A stretch of 64,000 nucleotides of DNA from Cupriavidus taiwanensis LMG 19424. Lineage in GTDB: Bacteria; Pseudomonadota; Gammaproteobacteria; Burkholderiales; Burkholderiaceae. Location: contig NC_010528.1 of NCBI RefSeq assembly GCF_000069785.1, positions 124,001-188,000 on the forward strand. Direction: 5' to 3'. The translations under genes and the position numbers were made by a program. Under the pieces are notes generated by a model. The model saw only the letters and a program-made list of their open reading frames with translations. It made no database searches and was not told the DNA's origin. Positions 26,845 through 35,062 of this stretch are shown piece by piece; within the stretch, counting starts at the first letter, position 1; every line of letters begins with the position of its first letter.

Positions 26845-28026
26845 ATGACTGATGTCGCCCTGCCGACCGCCGCGCCTGCCGCGTTCGACCTGCCGCCCGA
26901 TTCGGTCGGCGTGGTCGCACCGCAGCGCATGCACTTTGCCGAGCCGCTGAAGCTGCGCAATGGCTCGTCCATCGCCGGCTACGACCTGATGGTCGAGACC
27001 TACGGCACGCTCAATGCGGACCGCTCCAACGCGGTGCTGGTCTGCCATGCGCTGAACGCCTCGCACCATGTCGCCGGGGTCTATGCCGACGACCGGCGCA
27101 ACGTGGGCTGGTGGGACAACATGGTTGGCCCCGGCAAGCCGCTCGATACCAACCGCTTCTTCGTCATCGGCATCAACAACCTGGGCTCGTGCTTCGGCTC
27201 GACCGGGCCGATGAGCCTGAACCCGGCCACCGGCGCCCCGTATGGCGCGGCGTTCCCGGTGGTCACGGTGGAAGACTGGGTCAATGCGCAGGCGCGCGTG
27301 GCCGACGCGTTCGGCATCACGCAATTTGCCGCGGTGATGGGCGGCAGCCTGGGCGGCATGCAGGCGGTGGCCTGGAGCCTGATGTACCCCGACCGCCTGC
27401 GCCATTGCATCGTGATCGCGTCCACGCCCAAGCTGTCGGCGCAGAATATCGCCTTCAACGAAGTGGCGCGCAGCGCCATCCTGTCGGACCCGGATTTCCA
27501 CGGCGGCAACTACTACGCGCATGGGGTCAAGCCCAAGCGCGGCTTGCGCGTGGCACGCATGATCGGCCATATCACCTATCTGTCCGACGAGGACATGGCC
27601 GAGAAATTCGGCCGCGAGCTCAAGAGCGAGGACATCCGCTTCTCGTTCGACGTCGAGTTCCAGGTCGAGAGCTACCTGCGCTACCAGGGCGACAAGTTTG
27701 CCGAGTACTTCGACGCCAACACCTACTTGCTGATCACGCGCGCGCTCGACTACTTCGATCCCGCGCTGGCCCATGGCGGCGACCTGACGCGTGCGATGGC
27801 GCAGACCCAGGCCAGCTTCCTGGTGGCGAGCTTCGGCACCGACTGGCGTTTCGCCCCCAGCCGCAGCCGCGAGCTGGTCAAGGCGCTGCTGGACAACAAG
27901 CGCCCGGTCTCGTACGCCGAGATCGACGCGCCGCACGGCCACGATGCCTTCCTGCTCGACGACCCGCGCTACCACAACCTGATGCGCGCCTACTACGACC
28001 GCATCGCGGAGGAGATCGGCGCATGA
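26845..28026 (+). CDS. metX: Homoserine O-acyltransferase MetX
   Basis: 393 residues. Alpha/beta-hydrolase-fold enzyme that acylates homoserine, the entry step of methionine synthesis. [20 protein letters not shown] opens the conserved part. The nucleophile serine is in [20 protein letters not shown], with [12 protein letters not shown] forming the oxyanion region. The catalytic Asp and His are in the C-terminal part, with [10 protein letters not shown]. Some MetX proteins paired with MetW use succinyl-CoA rather than acetyl-CoA; the sequence alone does not let me decide. ATG 26845 follows the leader terminator. Its stop overlaps the metW start. Expression should fall when SAM is high, through the riboswitch. 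Confidence 0.93.
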   Translation: MTDVALPTAAPAAFDLPPDSVGVVAPQRMHFAEPLKLRNGSSIAGYDLMVETYGTLNADRSNAVLVCHALNASHHVAGVYADDRRNVGWWDNMVGPGKPLDTNRFFVIGINNLGSCFGSTGPMSLNPATGAPYGAAFPVVTVEDWVNAQARVADAFGITQFAAVMGGSLGGMQAVAWSLMYPDRLRHCIVIASTPKLSAQNIAFNEVARSAILSDPDFHGGNYYAHGVKPKRGLRVARMIGHITYLSDEDMAEKFGRELKSEDIRFSFDVEFQVESYLRYQGDKFAEYFDANTYLLITRALDYFDPALAHGGDLTRAMAQTQASFLVASFGTDWRFAPSRSRELVKALLDNKRPVSYAEIDAPHGHDAFLLDDPRYHNLMRAYYDRIAEEIGA

Positions 28027-28634
28027 ACGCCCTGGCCAATCCCAATATCCTGGCGCTGCGCCCCGACTTCCGCGCGATTGCGCGCTGGATCGAACCCAAC
28101 TCCACCGTGCTCGACCTGGGCTGCGGCGATGGCAGCCTGCTGCGCGTGCTGCAGGACGAGCTCGACGTGCAGGCCTACGGCATCGAGATCCGCGACGAAG
28201 GCGTGCTGGCCTGCGCGCAGAAAGGCGTGCATGTCATCCAGCAGAACCTGGAGGGCGGGCTGGCGCTGTTCGAGGACAAGAGCTTCGACACGGTGATCCT
28301 GTCGCAGACGCTGCAGACCATCCACAACACCGCGCAGGTGCTGCGCGACACGCTGCGGGTGGGGCGCGAATGCATCGTCTCGTTCCCCAACTTCGGCTAC
28401 TGGCCGCACCGGCTGTCGGTGTTCCGCGGCCGCATGCCGGTGTCGGAGTCTCTGCCTTACCAGTGGTACAACACCCCCAACGTGCGCGTGCTGACGATCA
28501 GCGACTTCGAGGCGCTGGCGCCCAAGGTCGGCCTGCGCGTGATCGATCGCGTCGTGATGCACGAGGGCGTGACCGTCAGCTGGGGCGTCAACTGGCGCGG
28601 CAGCCTGGCGGTGTACCGGGTCTGCGCGGCCTGA
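28023..28634 (+). CDS. metW: MetW, methionine biosynthesis partner protein
   Basis: 203 residues. SAM-methyltransferase-like fold with motif [19 protein letters not shown] and the MetW-specific stretches [35 protein letters not shown] and [20 protein letters not shown]. MetW is needed with MetX for methionine synthesis in many Proteobacteria and is thought to activate MetX. The ATGA overlap with metX indicates tight coupling. It shares the SAM-controlled transcript. It is convergent with a VOC gene only 13 bases away, and no terminator is visible in between. Confidence 0.93.
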   Translation: MNALANPNILALRPDFRAIARWIEPNSTVLDLGCGDGSLLRVLQDELDVQAYGIEIRDEGVLACAQKGVHVIQQNLEGGLALFEDKSFDTVILSQTLQTIHNTAQVLRDTLRVGRECIVSFPNFGYWPHRLSVFRGRMPVSESLPYQWYNTPNVRVLTISDFEALAPKVGLRVIDRVVMHEGVTVSWGVNWRGSLAVYRVCAA

Positions 28635-28647
28635 ACGGAATCGCGGC

Positions 28648-29076
28648 CTACCCCGGCAGCGCGCCGGCCCGGTACTGCGCCGCGAATTCCGCCGACGGCG
28701 GGATTGGCTTGATGATGTCGATCAGCACGCCGTTGGGATCCGCGGTAATGAAGTGCCGCTGGCCGAAGGCTTCGTCGCGCAGCGGCTGCACGATCGGCAG
28801 CCCTGCCGTGCGCAGCCGGTCATGGATGGCATCCGGATCTTCCACCTCGAAGTTCAGCAGCAGCCCCTGCGCGCGCTGGCCGCGCGCCGGCGCGGGGATG
28901 GTCTCGTGGCTGCCGTCGAGCACGGCGATGTTGACCGTGGGATCGTCCGCCAGCTGCAGGTGCACGTACCAATCGCTGGTGAACAACGCTGTGAAACCGA
29001 AATGCTGTTGATAGAACGCGGCCGTCCCGGCCACGTCGGCGGTCATGATGACCGGGTTATAGCTGGTGACTTTCAT
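28648..29076 (-). CDS. VOC-family (glyoxalase/bleomycin-resistance fold) protein
   Basis: 142 residues, two paired beta-alpha-beta-beta-beta units: [36 protein letters not shown], then [18 protein letters not shown] and [17 protein letters not shown]. This is a single VOC domain. The family includes dioxygenases, glyoxalases and antibiotic-binding proteins; the metal ligands are not clear enough to assign one. It is divergent from a TetR regulator gene, and two similar palindromes lie in the 85-base gap, so it is probably the TetR target. A detoxification role is likely by analogy. Confidence 0.8.
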   Translation of the reverse strand: MKVTSYNPVIMTADVAGTAAFYQQHFGFTALFTSDWYVHLQLADDPTVNIAVLDGSHETIPAPARGQRAQGLLLNFEVEDPDAIHDRLRTAGLPIVQPLRDEAFGQRHFITADPNGVLIDIIKPIPPSAEFAAQYRAGALPG

Positions 29077-29097
29077 GCGGTGACTCCTGGTTTAAAA

Positions 29098-29116
29098 TAC
29101 ATGCAGTCTGTATGTA
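29098..29116. promoter_or_regulatory. TetR operator candidate 1
   Basis: TACATGCAG-T-CTGTATGTA, a palindrome with one mismatched pair, between the divergent VOC and TetR genes. A second, similar site lies 29 bases away. Confidence 0.65.
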
Positions 29117-29127
29117 AATCCATATTA

Positions 29128-29144
29128 AGATACAGGCTGCATGT
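29128..29144. promoter_or_regulatory. TetR operator candidate 2
   Basis: AGATACAG-G-CTGCATGT shares the core ATRCAGNCTGYAT with site 1. It lies just before the TetR ribosome-binding site, so bound repressor could also block its own transcription. Confidence 0.6.
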
Positions 29145-29161
29145 TTGCAAGGAGCCCGAAC

Positions 29162-29728
29162 GTGGCCCGCACCAACCGCGAACGTACCGAAACCACGCGT
29201 CAGGCGCTGACGGAGGCCGCCCGCGCCCTGTTCGTCAGCCGCGGCTACGCCGAGACTTCGACGCCTGACGTCTGCGCCGCCGCCGGCATCACGCGCGGCG
29301 CGCTGTACCACCACTTCGCCGACAAGCGCGACCTGTTCCGCCACGTGCTGGCCGAGGAAGCCGCCGCCGTCGCCGCCGACATCGAAGCCGCCACGCCGGC
29401 GGGGCAAGACGCGGCCGAGGCCCTGCTCGATGGGGCGCAAGCCTACCTGCAGGCGATGACGGTACCCGGACGCACCCGCCTGCTGCTGGTGGAAGGGCCG
29501 GCGGTACTGGGATTGCGAGAGATGCTGGCGCTCGACGAGGCCAACGCGGCTCGCACCTTGCGCGAGGGGCTGGAGGCGGCGGGCATCGATGCCGGCGGCG
29601 TGGCGCCGCTGCTGTCGGCCGCCTTCGACCGTGCCGCGCTGGAGATCGAAGCCGGCGCCAATGCCGGCCAGGTGCGCGACGCGATGCTGTGGCTGCTGCG
29701 CCGGGTGCTGGGGCAGGCCGAGGGCTAG
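29162..29728 (+). CDS. TetR-family transcriptional regulator
   Basis: 188 residues from GTG 29162. I chose this start because AAGGAG stands 7 bases upstream; ATG 29141 lies inside the operator palindrome and lacks a ribosome site. TRQALTEAARALFVSRGYAE and VCAAAGITRGALYHHFADKR form the TetR DNA-binding domain. The C-terminal ligand domain is variable, with EGPAVLGLREMLALDEANAA as seen in many TetR_C domains. Divergent from the VOC gene and probably its repressor, with autoregulation. The inducer is unknown. Confidence 0.88.
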   Translation: MARTNRERTETTRQALTEAARALFVSRGYAETSTPDVCAAAGITRGALYHHFADKRDLFRHVLAEEAAAVAADIEAATPAGQDAAEALLDGAQAYLQAMTVPGRTRLLLVEGPAVLGLREMLALDEANAARTLREGLEAAGIDAGGVAPLLSAAFDRAALEIEAGANAGQVRDAMLWLLRRVLGQAEG

Positions 29729-29749
29729 CACCCCGCGCCCCCCGGAACC

Positions 29750-30664
29750 TTAACGCGGCGCGTCACCCGCGCTGGCAGCCAGGTGGTCGACAAAGGCCCG
29801 CACCTTGGGCGGGACATGCCGCGTCGGCGTGTACACCGCGTATGCCGTGCCGATGTAGGGTTCCAGGATGTCCCAGTCCCCCAGCACGGTGACGACGCGC
29901 CCCCGTTCCAGCGCATCGCCCAGCGAGAAATCCGGCACCAGTCCGATGCCGGCATCGCGCTCGACCATGCTCATGATCGCCAGGCTGTTGTTCAGCGTCA
30001 GGCGCGGCGGGATGCGCACCTCCACCTTGTCGCCGCCGGCGTGGTGGCGCAGGGTCCAGCGCTCGCCGAAATTGCCGTAGCCCAGGTACAGGCAGCGCGC
30101 GGCCGGCAGGTCGGCCGGCGTGGCCGGCGCGCCGTGCCGCGCCAGATAAGCGGGGGAGGCTACCAGCCGGTAGCGCACCTCGCGCAGCGGCCGCGCCGCG
30201 AGGCCGGGGGCCAGTTCGCGCGCGATGCGCACGGCCACGTCGAGGCCCTCTTCGACCAGGTCGACCATGCGGTCGGCCAGGGTCAGCTGCAGGTCCAGTC
30301 CCGGATATTTCGCCAGCAGCGGCGGCAGCCGGGGCGCCAGCCAGGCCTGGCCGAACGACACCGGCGCGCTCACGCGCAGCACGCCATGCGGCGCACCGCC
30401 ATGTTCGCCGGCGAGCGCAGTGACCTCGCGCGCGGCCGCGGTCATGCGCGCGCAGGCGGCGTAGACCGACTGGCCCAGCTCGGTCAGCGCGAACGCGCGC
30501 GTGGTCCGCTGCAGCAGGCTTGCGCCGAGCCTGCCTTCAAGCCGGGAGACATGGCGGCTGACCGCCGACGGCGTCATGCCGAGGTCCTGCGCGGCGGCCG
30601 AGAAACTGCCGCACTCGACTACACGCGCGAACACCGCCATCGCATTGAGTGGCGTATCCAGCAT
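29750..30664 (-). CDS. LysR-family transcriptional regulator
   Basis: 304 residues. MLDTPLNAMAVFARVVECGSF, then helix-turn-helix AAAQDLGMTPSAVSRHVSRL and LEGRLGASLLQRTTRAFALT. This N-terminus is of the CrgA/AaeR-like LysR group. The effector domain includes DLVEEGLDVAVRIARELAPG, a stretch typical of that group. Divergent from an EamA transporter gene, with a perfect TTTGAC-N5-GTCAAA palindrome in the 111-base gap. Regulation of that exporter is therefore likely. It is convergent with the TetR gene. Confidence 0.9.
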   Translation of the reverse strand: MLDTPLNAMAVFARVVECGSFSAAAQDLGMTPSAVSRHVSRLEGRLGASLLQRTTRAFALTELGQSVYAACARMTAAAREVTALAGEHGGAPHGVLRVSAPVSFGQAWLAPRLPPLLAKYPGLDLQLTLADRMVDLVEEGLDVAVRIARELAPGLAARPLREVRYRLVASPAYLARHGAPATPADLPAARCLYLGYGNFGERWTLRHHAGGDKVEVRIPPRLTLNNSLAIMSMVERDAGIGLVPDFSLGDALERGRVVTVLGDWDILEPYIGTAYAVYTPTRHVPPKVRAFVDHLAASAGDAPR

Positions 30665-30679
30665 GGCTGATGTCCTGTC

Positions 30680-30696
30680 TTTGACCAGTAGTCAAA
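30680..30696. promoter_or_regulatory. LysR operator candidate
   Basis: Perfect inverted repeat TTTGAC-CAGTA-GTCAAA, of LysR half-site style, 16 bases from the LysR start and 80 from the transporter start. Confidence 0.6.
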
Positions 30697-30775
30697 TACT
30701 AATTGATCCGTGGCTGCATTGTTGACTTGCGTGACGAGTGAAACAATGCGGGCATTCGCTTGACCGGAGTTCCTC

Positions 30776-31663
30776 ATGCCTTCGCAACAACCCCAGCGCG
30801 GCGGCGCCTGGCGCATGGTGGCAGCCATGGTGCTGTCGGGCACCATCGGCTGGTTCGTGGTAACCAGCGGCCAGCCGCCGCTGGATGTGGTGTTCTTCCG
30901 CTGCCTGTTCGGCGGCGCCGCGCTGCTGGGCGTGCTGACCCTGCAGCGGGGCTGGGTGCGCATGACCCGCGCCCAGGCCGGCTGGCTGGTGCTGGGCGGC
31001 GTCACGCTGGTGCTGAACTGGCTGGCACTGTTCTCGGCGTACGCGTACAGCGGCATCGCCATTGCCACGGTGGTCTACCACACCCAGCCCTTTTTCCTGC
31101 TGATGCTGACCTCGGTGCTGCAGCGCGAGCCCTTCCCGTTCGCGCGGCTGCCATGGCTGGTGCTGGCCTTTGCCGGCGTCATGCTGATCACCGGGCTGGA
31201 GCATGGCGCCGGGGGCGCGTCGATGCTGGCCGGCATCGGCCTGGGCCTGCTCGCCGCGCTGCTGTACGCCGTGACGACGCTGGCGACGCGGCGGCTGCAG
31301 GCCATCCCGCCTGGCCAGATCGCCGGGCTGCAGATGGTGCTGGGCGTGCTGATGCTGGCGCCGCTGGCGCATCCGGCGGCGGGCAGCTATGGCGGAGGCA
31401 CCTGGGGCGCACTGCTGGCACTGGGGCTGGTGCATACCGGCGTGATGTACACGCTGCTGTACGGGGCCTTCCAGCGGCTGTCGGTGGTGTCGATCGCCAC
31501 GCTGTCGTTCATCTATCCGCTGGTGGCGATCGTCATCGACGTGATGGTGTTCGGCGTGGTGCTGGGGCCGCTGCAGGTGGCCGGCATGGCGCTGGTGCTG
31601 CTGGGCGTGGTCGCAAACCAGCTCGGCTGGGCGTTGCCATTGCGGCGGCGGGCGCGGGGATGA
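30776..31663 (+). CDS. EamA/DMT-family transporter (RhaT-like permease)
   Basis: 295 residues with about ten hydrophobic helices in two EamA repeats (MVLSGTIGWFVVTSGQPPLD; GLGLLAALLYAVTTLATRRL). PPLDVVFFRCLFGGAALLG and YAYSGIAIATVVYHTQPFFL are typical of this exporter family. Members move amino acids, nucleobases or other small metabolites out of the cell; the substrate is unknown here. Divergent from the LysR gene, which likely controls it. The next gene, a thioesterase, is 120 bases downstream on the same strand. Confidence 0.85.
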   Translation: MPSQQPQRGGAWRMVAAMVLSGTIGWFVVTSGQPPLDVVFFRCLFGGAALLGVLTLQRGWVRMTRAQAGWLVLGGVTLVLNWLALFSAYAYSGIAIATVVYHTQPFFLLMLTSVLQREPFPFARLPWLVLAFAGVMLITGLEHGAGGASMLAGIGLGLLAALLYAVTTLATRRLQAIPPGQIAGLQMVLGVLMLAPLAHPAAGSYGGGTWGALLALGLVHTGVMYTLLYGAFQRLSVVSIATLSFIYPLVAIVIDVMVFGVVLGPLQVAGMALVLLGVVANQLGWALPLRRRARG

Positions 31664-31783
31664 AGCGCGGCGTCGCGGGCGTGGGCGGTCATACCGCCGC
31701 GCTTGACCGGAATGCTGACTACGGTTAGTGTAGGCAGATAGCGAACGATCGTTCTATTCCATCGAGACCAGCCTGCTTCCGCC

Positions 31784-32632
31784 ATGTCCACTGCGCCCCA
31801 GATCCACGCCGCCGCTGCCGCCAGCCAGCTCCATCCCTTCGACGACGCGCTGGCGCTGGTGCCCGCCGGCGAGCACCGTTTCCAGGGCCGCACCACGCCG
31901 GCATACTGGAACATGATCGGCCCGTTTGGCGGCATCACGGCCGCCACGCTGCTGCAGGCGGCGATGAACCATCCGCAGCGCCTGGGCGAGCCGGTCTCGC
32001 TGACCGTCAACTTTGCCGGTCCGATCGCGGAGGGTCCGTTCGAGATCGAGGCGCGCCCGGTCCGCACCAACCGCTCGACCCAGCACTGGACCCTGGAACT
32101 GCGCCAGGGCGATGCCGTCGCCACCACTGCCACCGCGATGTTCGCGGTGCGGCGCGACACCTGGGCCTGCGGCGAAGCGGTGATGCCGGACGTGCCAGCC
32201 GCCGACGCGCTGCCGGCGATGGGCGGGTTTGCGCCGGTGCGCTGGCTAAAGGCTTACGACATGAGGCCGGTGCGCGGCGCCAAGCCCCTCGCCGAGGCCG
32301 GCACCGAGCACCCGGACAGCCTGACCCAGTTCTGGCTGCGCGACGCGCCGGCGCGCACGCCGGACTTTGCCGCGGTCGCGGCCTGGGCCGACAGCTTCTA
32401 TCCGCGCATCTTCCTCAAGCGCGCCGGCTTCGTGCCGGCCGGCACGGTGTCGATGACCACGTATTTCCATGCCGACGCCGCCACGCTGGCCGCGCTGGGC
32501 GACACCCATGTGCTGGCCAGCGCGCAGGCGCAGGTGTTCCGGCAGGGTTTCTTCGACCAGCGCGCGCAGCTGTGGAGCGCCGCGGGCGAGCTGATCGCCA
32601 GCTCGCACCAGATCGTCTACTACAAGGAGTAA
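31784..32632 (+). CDS. Acyl-CoA thioesterase, double-hotdog (TesB-like) family
   Basis: 282 residues. Two hotdog units: the first with TPAYWNMIGPFGGITAATLL (gly-rich helix start) and SLTVNFAGPIAEGPFEIEAR, the second with TVSMTTYFHADAATLAALGD and LIASSHQIVYYKE. This is the 4HBT_3/TesB-like layout that cleaves acyl-CoAs in the cytoplasm. Catalytic residues in this subfamily are not well fixed, and I cannot name the substrate. It sits alone between the EamA transporter and a convergent AmpG-like gene (10-base gap). The segment 31664-31783 upstream holds no clear operator. Confidence 0.78.
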   Translation: MSTAPQIHAAAAASQLHPFDDALALVPAGEHRFQGRTTPAYWNMIGPFGGITAATLLQAAMNHPQRLGEPVSLTVNFAGPIAEGPFEIEARPVRTNRSTQHWTLELRQGDAVATTATAMFAVRRDTWACGEAVMPDVPAADALPAMGGFAPVRWLKAYDMRPVRGAKPLAEAGTEHPDSLTQFWLRDAPARTPDFAAVAAWADSFYPRIFLKRAGFVPAGTVSMTTYFHADAATLAALGDTHVLASAQAQVFRQGFFDQRAQLWSAAGELIASSHQIVYYKE

Positions 32633-32642
32633 GTCAGGCCGC

Positions 32643-33902
32643 TCAGGCTATCGCTTCGCGCGCCTGGGCCTCGTAGCGGTGCACGGTGTGGCGCATCGCC
32701 CAGAGCAGCATCACGCCGGGCAGCGCCACCGCCACGGTGCCGAGATAGAACGGCGCCCAGCCCCAGGCCTCGACCATATAGCCCGACGTCGGCCCGACGT
32801 AGACCCTGCCCACCGACGCCAGCGCCGACAGCAGCGCGTACTGCGTGGCCGAGAACGAGCGGTTGCACAGCGTCATCAGCAGCGCGACGAAGGCCGCAGT
32901 GCCCATGCCGCCGCACAGGTTCTCGACCGCAATGGTCGCGCCCATGGTCCACAAGTGCGGCGGAGTCACCGCCAGGATCCAGTAGCCCAGGTTCGACACC
33001 GCCTGCAGCACGCCGAACAGCATCAGCGAGCGGTACAGGCCCAGGCGCACCATCAGCGTGCCGCCGAACAGCGCGCCAAGGATGGTCGCGGCCAGCCCCA
33101 GGGTCTTGTTGACGATGCCCACCTCGCCCGCCGAGAAGCCGGCGCCGCGGATCAGGAAGGTGGTCGACAGGCTGCCGGCAAAGGCGTCGCCGAGCTTGTA
33201 CAGCACGATCAGCAGCAGCAGCCACCACGCCCCGGGCCGCGCGAAAAAGTCGCGCAGCGGGCCCACCACCGCCTCTTCCAGCGAGCGCGGCGCGCGCGCG
33301 GGCACGTCGGGCTCCGGCGCCCACAGCAGGGTCAGGATGCCCACGCCCATCAGCGCCGCCATCAGCAGGTAGGTTTGCTGCCAGCCCAGCACGCGATCGG
33401 CCAGCCACAGCGCGAGGCCGCCCGAGACCAGCATCGCCAGCCGGTAGCCCAGCACCTTGACCGCGGCGCCGGCACCGCGCTCCGCCGGGCGCAGCACGTC
33501 GGTGCTGTAGGCGTCGAAGACGATGTCCTGCGAGGCCGACAGGAACGCCACCAGCGTGGCCAGCGCCGCCAGCATCCACAGCGCCTGCTGCGGCGGGCAG
33601 AACGCCATGCCGGCGATGCCGAGCACCAGCCCGACCTGGGTCAGCAGCAGCCAGCCGCGCCGGCGCCCCATCAGCGGTGGGGTGTAGCGGTCCATCAGCG
33701 GCGCCCACAGGAACTTGAAGATATAGGCCTGGCCCACCAGCGAGAAAAAGCCGATGGTCTTGATGTCCAGCCCTTCGACCGTCATCCACGCCTGCAGGGT
33801 GCCGGAGGTCAGCGCCAGCGGCAGGCCGGAGGCGAAGCCAAGCATCAGCATGGCGCCGATGCGGCGGTTGCGGAAGATATCGAGATAGGTCTGGAAATTC
33901 AT
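32643..33902 (-). CDS. ampG: MFS permease, AmpG (muropeptide) type
   Basis: 419 residues with twelve predicted membrane helices. The sequence FLWAPLMDRYTPPLMGRRRG after helix 2 and SASQDIVFDAYSTDVLRPAE are characteristic of AmpG, which imports GlcNAc-anhydroMurNAc peptides for cell-wall recycling and beta-lactamase induction. N-terminal MNFQTYLDIFRNRRIGAMLM and LGFASGLPLALTSGTLQAWM also match. It is divergent from an M48 protease gene with 100 bases between. No ampC or ampD homologue is in the window. The AmpG-like family includes transporters of other solutes, so I keep some doubt about the substrate. Confidence 0.85.
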   Translation of the reverse strand: MNFQTYLDIFRNRRIGAMLMLGFASGLPLALTSGTLQAWMTVEGLDIKTIGFFSLVGQAYIFKFLWAPLMDRYTPPLMGRRRGWLLLTQVGLVLGIAGMAFCPPQQALWMLAALATLVAFLSASQDIVFDAYSTDVLRPAERGAGAAVKVLGYRLAMLVSGGLALWLADRVLGWQQTYLLMAALMGVGILTLLWAPEPDVPARAPRSLEEAVVGPLRDFFARPGAWWLLLLIVLYKLGDAFAGSLSTTFLIRGAGFSAGEVGIVNKTLGLAATILGALFGGTLMVRLGLYRSLMLFGVLQAVSNLGYWILAVTPPHLWTMGATIAVENLCGGMGTAAFVALLMTLCNRSFSATQYALLSALASVGRVYVGPTSGYMVEAWGWAPFYLGTVAVALPGVMLLWAMRHTVHRYEAQAREAIA

Positions 33903-34002
33903 GGATGGGGCAGCCGTGTGCCGCCCGCGCGGCTGCGCGGGCGCCGTGTATTATTGCACCACCTGTTTGCCCACTCTCCGATTGCGCCCGAGGAATCGCC
34001 CC

Positions 34003-34971
34003 ATGCGTCGCCGCCTGCAAGGTGTTCAGCGTCCCTATCGACTGCGGCTGGCCCGTGCGCTGGCGCTGGCCGCGGTTGTGCTGCCGCTCGGCTGGAGCCA
34101 GCCGGCGCCGGCGCAGCCACAGGACGGCGGTGCCGGCGGCATCCGGCTGAACCCGGGCGGCTCGGCGGTGCGCAACATCGTGCCGGCCGAGGTGATCGAG
34201 CAGCAGGCGGTGCAGGAGTACGAGCAACTCAAGCAGGAGGCCATCGCCAAGCGCGCCCTGGCCCCGGACAACCACCCGCAGCTGGTGCGCCTGCGCGCCA
34301 TCGGCAAGCGGCTGCTGCCGCAGACCGCGCGCTGGAACGAGCGCGCGCGGCAATGGCAGTGGGAGATCAACCTGATCGGCTCGAAGCAGGTCAACGCCTT
34401 CTGCATGCCGGGCGGCAAGATCGCGGTCTATACCGGGCTGCTCGACCAGCTCAAGCTGACCGACGACGAAGTCGCCATGGTGATGGGACACGAGATCGCG
34501 CACGCGTTGCAGGAGCACGCGCGCGAGCGCGCCGCCAAGTCCGAGATCACCAACCTCGGCGCTAACGTGATCTCGCAGCTGTTCGGCTTCGGCAACCTCG
34601 GCAATATGGCGCTGGGCACCGGCGCGCACCTGCTGACGCTGCGCTTTTCGCGCTCGGACGAGTCCGAGGCCGACCTGATCGGCATGGATGTGGCCGCGCG
34701 CGCCGGTTACGATCCGCGCGCGGCGGTGTCGCTGTGGCAGAAGATGGGCAAGGTCTCGCAGTCCGGCGCCGAGTTCCTGTCGACCCATCCGTCCGGGCGC
34801 AGCCGCATCGCCGACCTGGAAAAGCACTTGCCCGAGGTGCTGCCGCTGTATGCACGCGCGATCCACACCACGGTCGACAAGCTGCCGCCCTACCGTCCGA
34901 ATATGACGGGGCTTGGCGATGCGCCGGTGGATGCCGGCGACGAGGACCGGCAGAAGCCGCTGAAGCGCTGA
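34003..34971 (+). CDS. M48-family periplasmic metallopeptidase
   Basis: 322 residues. Signal peptide (hydrophobic run ALALAAVVLPLGW, cleavage near APAQP). HEIAH zinc site at residues 163-167 within MGHEIAHALQEHARER, a third ligand glutamate in SRSDESEADLIGMDVAARAG, and FLSTHPSGRSRIADLEKHLP near the C-terminus. This matches the YcaL/LoiP/BepA-like group of M48 proteases that check outer-membrane protein quality. No lipobox cysteine is visible. GAGGAATCGCC precedes ATG 34003. Divergent from ampG; the S8 protease gene follows 91 bases later on the same strand, so two proteases are adjacent. Confidence 0.88.
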   Translation: MRRRLQGVQRPYRLRLARALALAAVVLPLGWSQPAPAQPQDGGAGGIRLNPGGSAVRNIVPAEVIEQQAVQEYEQLKQEAIAKRALAPDNHPQLVRLRAIGKRLLPQTARWNERARQWQWEINLIGSKQVNAFCMPGGKIAVYTGLLDQLKLTDDEVAMVMGHEIAHALQEHARERAAKSEITNLGANVISQLFGFGNLGNMALGTGAHLLTLRFSRSDESEADLIGMDVAARAGYDPRAAVSLWQKMGKVSQSGAEFLSTHPSGRSRIADLEKHLPEVLPLYARAIHTTVDKLPPYRPNMTGLGDAPVDAGDEDRQKPLKR

Positions 34972-35062
34972 ACGGCGCCGCGGCTCCGCGCCGCCCGTCA
35001 CGGTATGCCGGGCAGCGCCCAAAGGCCTCGGAGGACAATGCGACAACCGCAGGGGGACCCGC

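Noticed and set aside
29141..29161. ATG 29141 as start of the TetR gene
   Set aside because: It lies inside the operator palindrome with no ribosome site, while GTG 29162 has AAGGAG at good distance.
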